From: a candidate division Zixibacteria bacterium RBG_16_43_9
GTDB taxonomy: Bacteria; Zixibacteria; MSB-5A5; RBG-16-43-9
DNA length: 5,450 bases
NCBI GenBank assembly: GCA_001775355.1
Contig: MEWM01000045.1
Span: 1 to 5,450 of the forward strand
Direction of reading: 5' to 3'
Shown: positions 4,661 to 5,450 of the stretch, piece by piece
Layout: every line of letters begins with the position of its first letter
How positions within the stretch are numbered: position 1 is the first letter of the stretch
Position numbers and translations under genes: made by a program
The notes under the pieces: generated by a model
The model's database searches: none
The model's input: only the letters and a program-made list of their open reading frames with translations
What the model was told of the DNA's origin: nothing

Positions 4661-5450
4661 ATGTCTAAAAGTTTATCTGCTTTATCTCAAAAAAAATCAG
4701 AAAGAAAATTCATTGATCGATTCTCGATCGGTGAAGTTGCATTAAAAGTCACCGATCGGTCAGAAATCGAATTAGCTTCTTCGGGTTTTGAATCATCCTC
4801 CAATATCTCCTCCTTAATCAAAGGCTTAAGACAGAAAGTCTTGGTCTGGGTAAGAGATTACTTCTTATCCACCTTTTATCTTCTGTTTTCAATTTTGACT
4901 TTCATTCTGTTACCTGAAGGAAAATCAGAAAGAGGGTTAGGAGCTTATTATCTGGATAAAGCCGAAAAATTCCTGAAAAGAGTCATCGATATTTCAGGTT
5001 CAGCCATAGGCCTTTTGTTATGTCTACCCCTGTTTTTTGTGGTGGGTATTTTGATCAAGTTAGATTCACCAGGTTCTGTTTTTTTCCGGCAAGAAAGGGT
5101 GGGGATGAATAGAAGAAAAAGGGAGAGAAGAACCTCAGAGATAAAAAGGAACAAGCAGGAAAGGAGAACTGAGCGGAGAAAAAAGAACTTATACGGGGAG
5201 ACTTTCTATCTTTATAAGTTCCGGACCATGGTGGTGGATGCGGAAAAGGGGTGTGGTCCCATCTGGGCTAAAAGCGATGATCCCCGGATAACCAACATTG
5301 GTAAGGTTCTGAGGAAAACCAGAATAGATGAGCTTCCCCAATTGATTAACGTGTTGAAAGGGGAGATGAGCTTAGTAGGACCCAGGCCGGAAAGATATCA
5401 TTTCGTCAGAGATTTCATCGACCGGATCGATGGATATCCTAATCGACTCG
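4661..5450 (+). CDS. Bacterial sugar transferase starting exopolysaccharide synthesis (3' end outside window)
   Basis: This transfers a sugar phosphate from a nucleotide sugar to undecaprenyl phosphate, the first membrane step of exopolysaccharide assembly. The ATG at 4661 follows GAGGG (4647-4651) by nine bases; 263 codons are seen and the frame runs off the right edge. Residues 1-60 are polar and unrecognised, and one hydrophobic segment lies near 68-85. The catalytic domain begins at KRVIDISGS (106-114), with a membrane segment (115-134) holding the Pro123 typical of re-entrant helices, then FFRQERVG (141-148), YKFRTM (185-190), DDPRITNIGKVLRKTRIDELPQ (206-227) with the catalytic-type Asp223-Glu224 pair, and SLVGPRPER (237-245). 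Between RVGMN and GETFYLYKF lies a basic insertion (about 150-178) where relatives usually have a few residues. It lacks the large N-terminal four-helix region of WcaJ-type enzymes. Sigma-54 control is likely. Confidence 0.93.
   Translation, partial: MSKSLSALSQKKSERKFIDRFSIGEVALKVTDRSEIELASSGFESSSNISSLIKGLRQKVLVWVRDYFLSTFYLLFSILTFILLPEGKSERGLGAYYLDKAEKFLKRVIDISGSAIGLLLCLPLFFVVGILIKLDSPGSVFFRQERVGMNRRKRERRTSEIKRNKQERRTERRKKNLYGETFYLYKFRTMVVDAEKGCGPIWAKSDDPRITNIGKVLRKTRIDELPQLINVLKGEMSLVGPRPERYHFVRDFIDRIDGYPNRL

Noticed and set aside
4948..5154. Minus-strand frame of 68 codons
   Set aside because: It is a shadow of the sugar transferase, whose motifs on the + strand are unmistakable.

Overview
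The window reads as a piece of an uncultured, didermic, fairly AT-rich bacterial genome. All supported genes lie on the + strand. The mix is a PorV/PorQ-family outer-membrane beta-barrel, an exosortase, a polyprenyl-phosphate sugar transferase, and long intergenic spaces filled with hairpin modules. It resembles FCB-type candidate phyla (Zixibacteria, WOR-3/Stahlbacteria, KSB1 and similar). That placement is an impression from gene style, not something the sequence proves.

Layout. (1) 1-1159: the C-terminal half of a major facilitator transporter, cut by the left edge, then eight bases later a four-helix SMR/EamA-like small membrane protein whose ribosome binding site lies in the end of the transporter gene. 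The pair is very probably one operon, closed by a hairpin at 1168-1190. (2) 1160-1868: about 700 bases without a convincing gene, holding several unrelated perfect or near-perfect hairpins and copy A of a 166-base composite repeat, then an AT-rich leader. (3) 1869-2840: a PorV/PorQ-family outer-membrane protein, started from a TTG codon and followed by a strong intrinsic terminator. (4) 2841-3429: copy B of the composite repeat (about 90% identical to copy A, same orientation), then a stretch with a perfect TATAAT and a 9-base direct repeat. (5) 3430-4317: a complete exosortase with its Cys, Arg and His residues. (6) 4318-4660: a gene-free AT-rich spacer ending in a sigma-54 (-24/-12) promoter with exact spacing. 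(7) 4661-5450: a bacterial sugar transferase that starts exopolysaccharide synthesis, cut by the right edge, with an unusual highly basic insertion.

How it fits together. Exosortases process PEP-CTERM-type surface proteins and are usually encoded beside exopolysaccharide genes. The exosortase and sugar transferase here look like the first genes of such a locus, continuing to the right. A sigma-54 promoter at the sugar transferase agrees with the known link between exosortase/EPS systems and PrsK/PrsR-type sigma-54 regulation. The left half (two transporters and the barrel protein) has no shown functional link to the exosortase locus; the two repeat copies form its boundary and flank the barrel gene.

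I did not find a clearly new multi-gene system. The points most worth a second look are the repeat pair bracketing the PorV-family gene with its inverted hairpin cores, the basic insertion in the sugar transferase, and the sigma-54 promoter with its upstream repeats.
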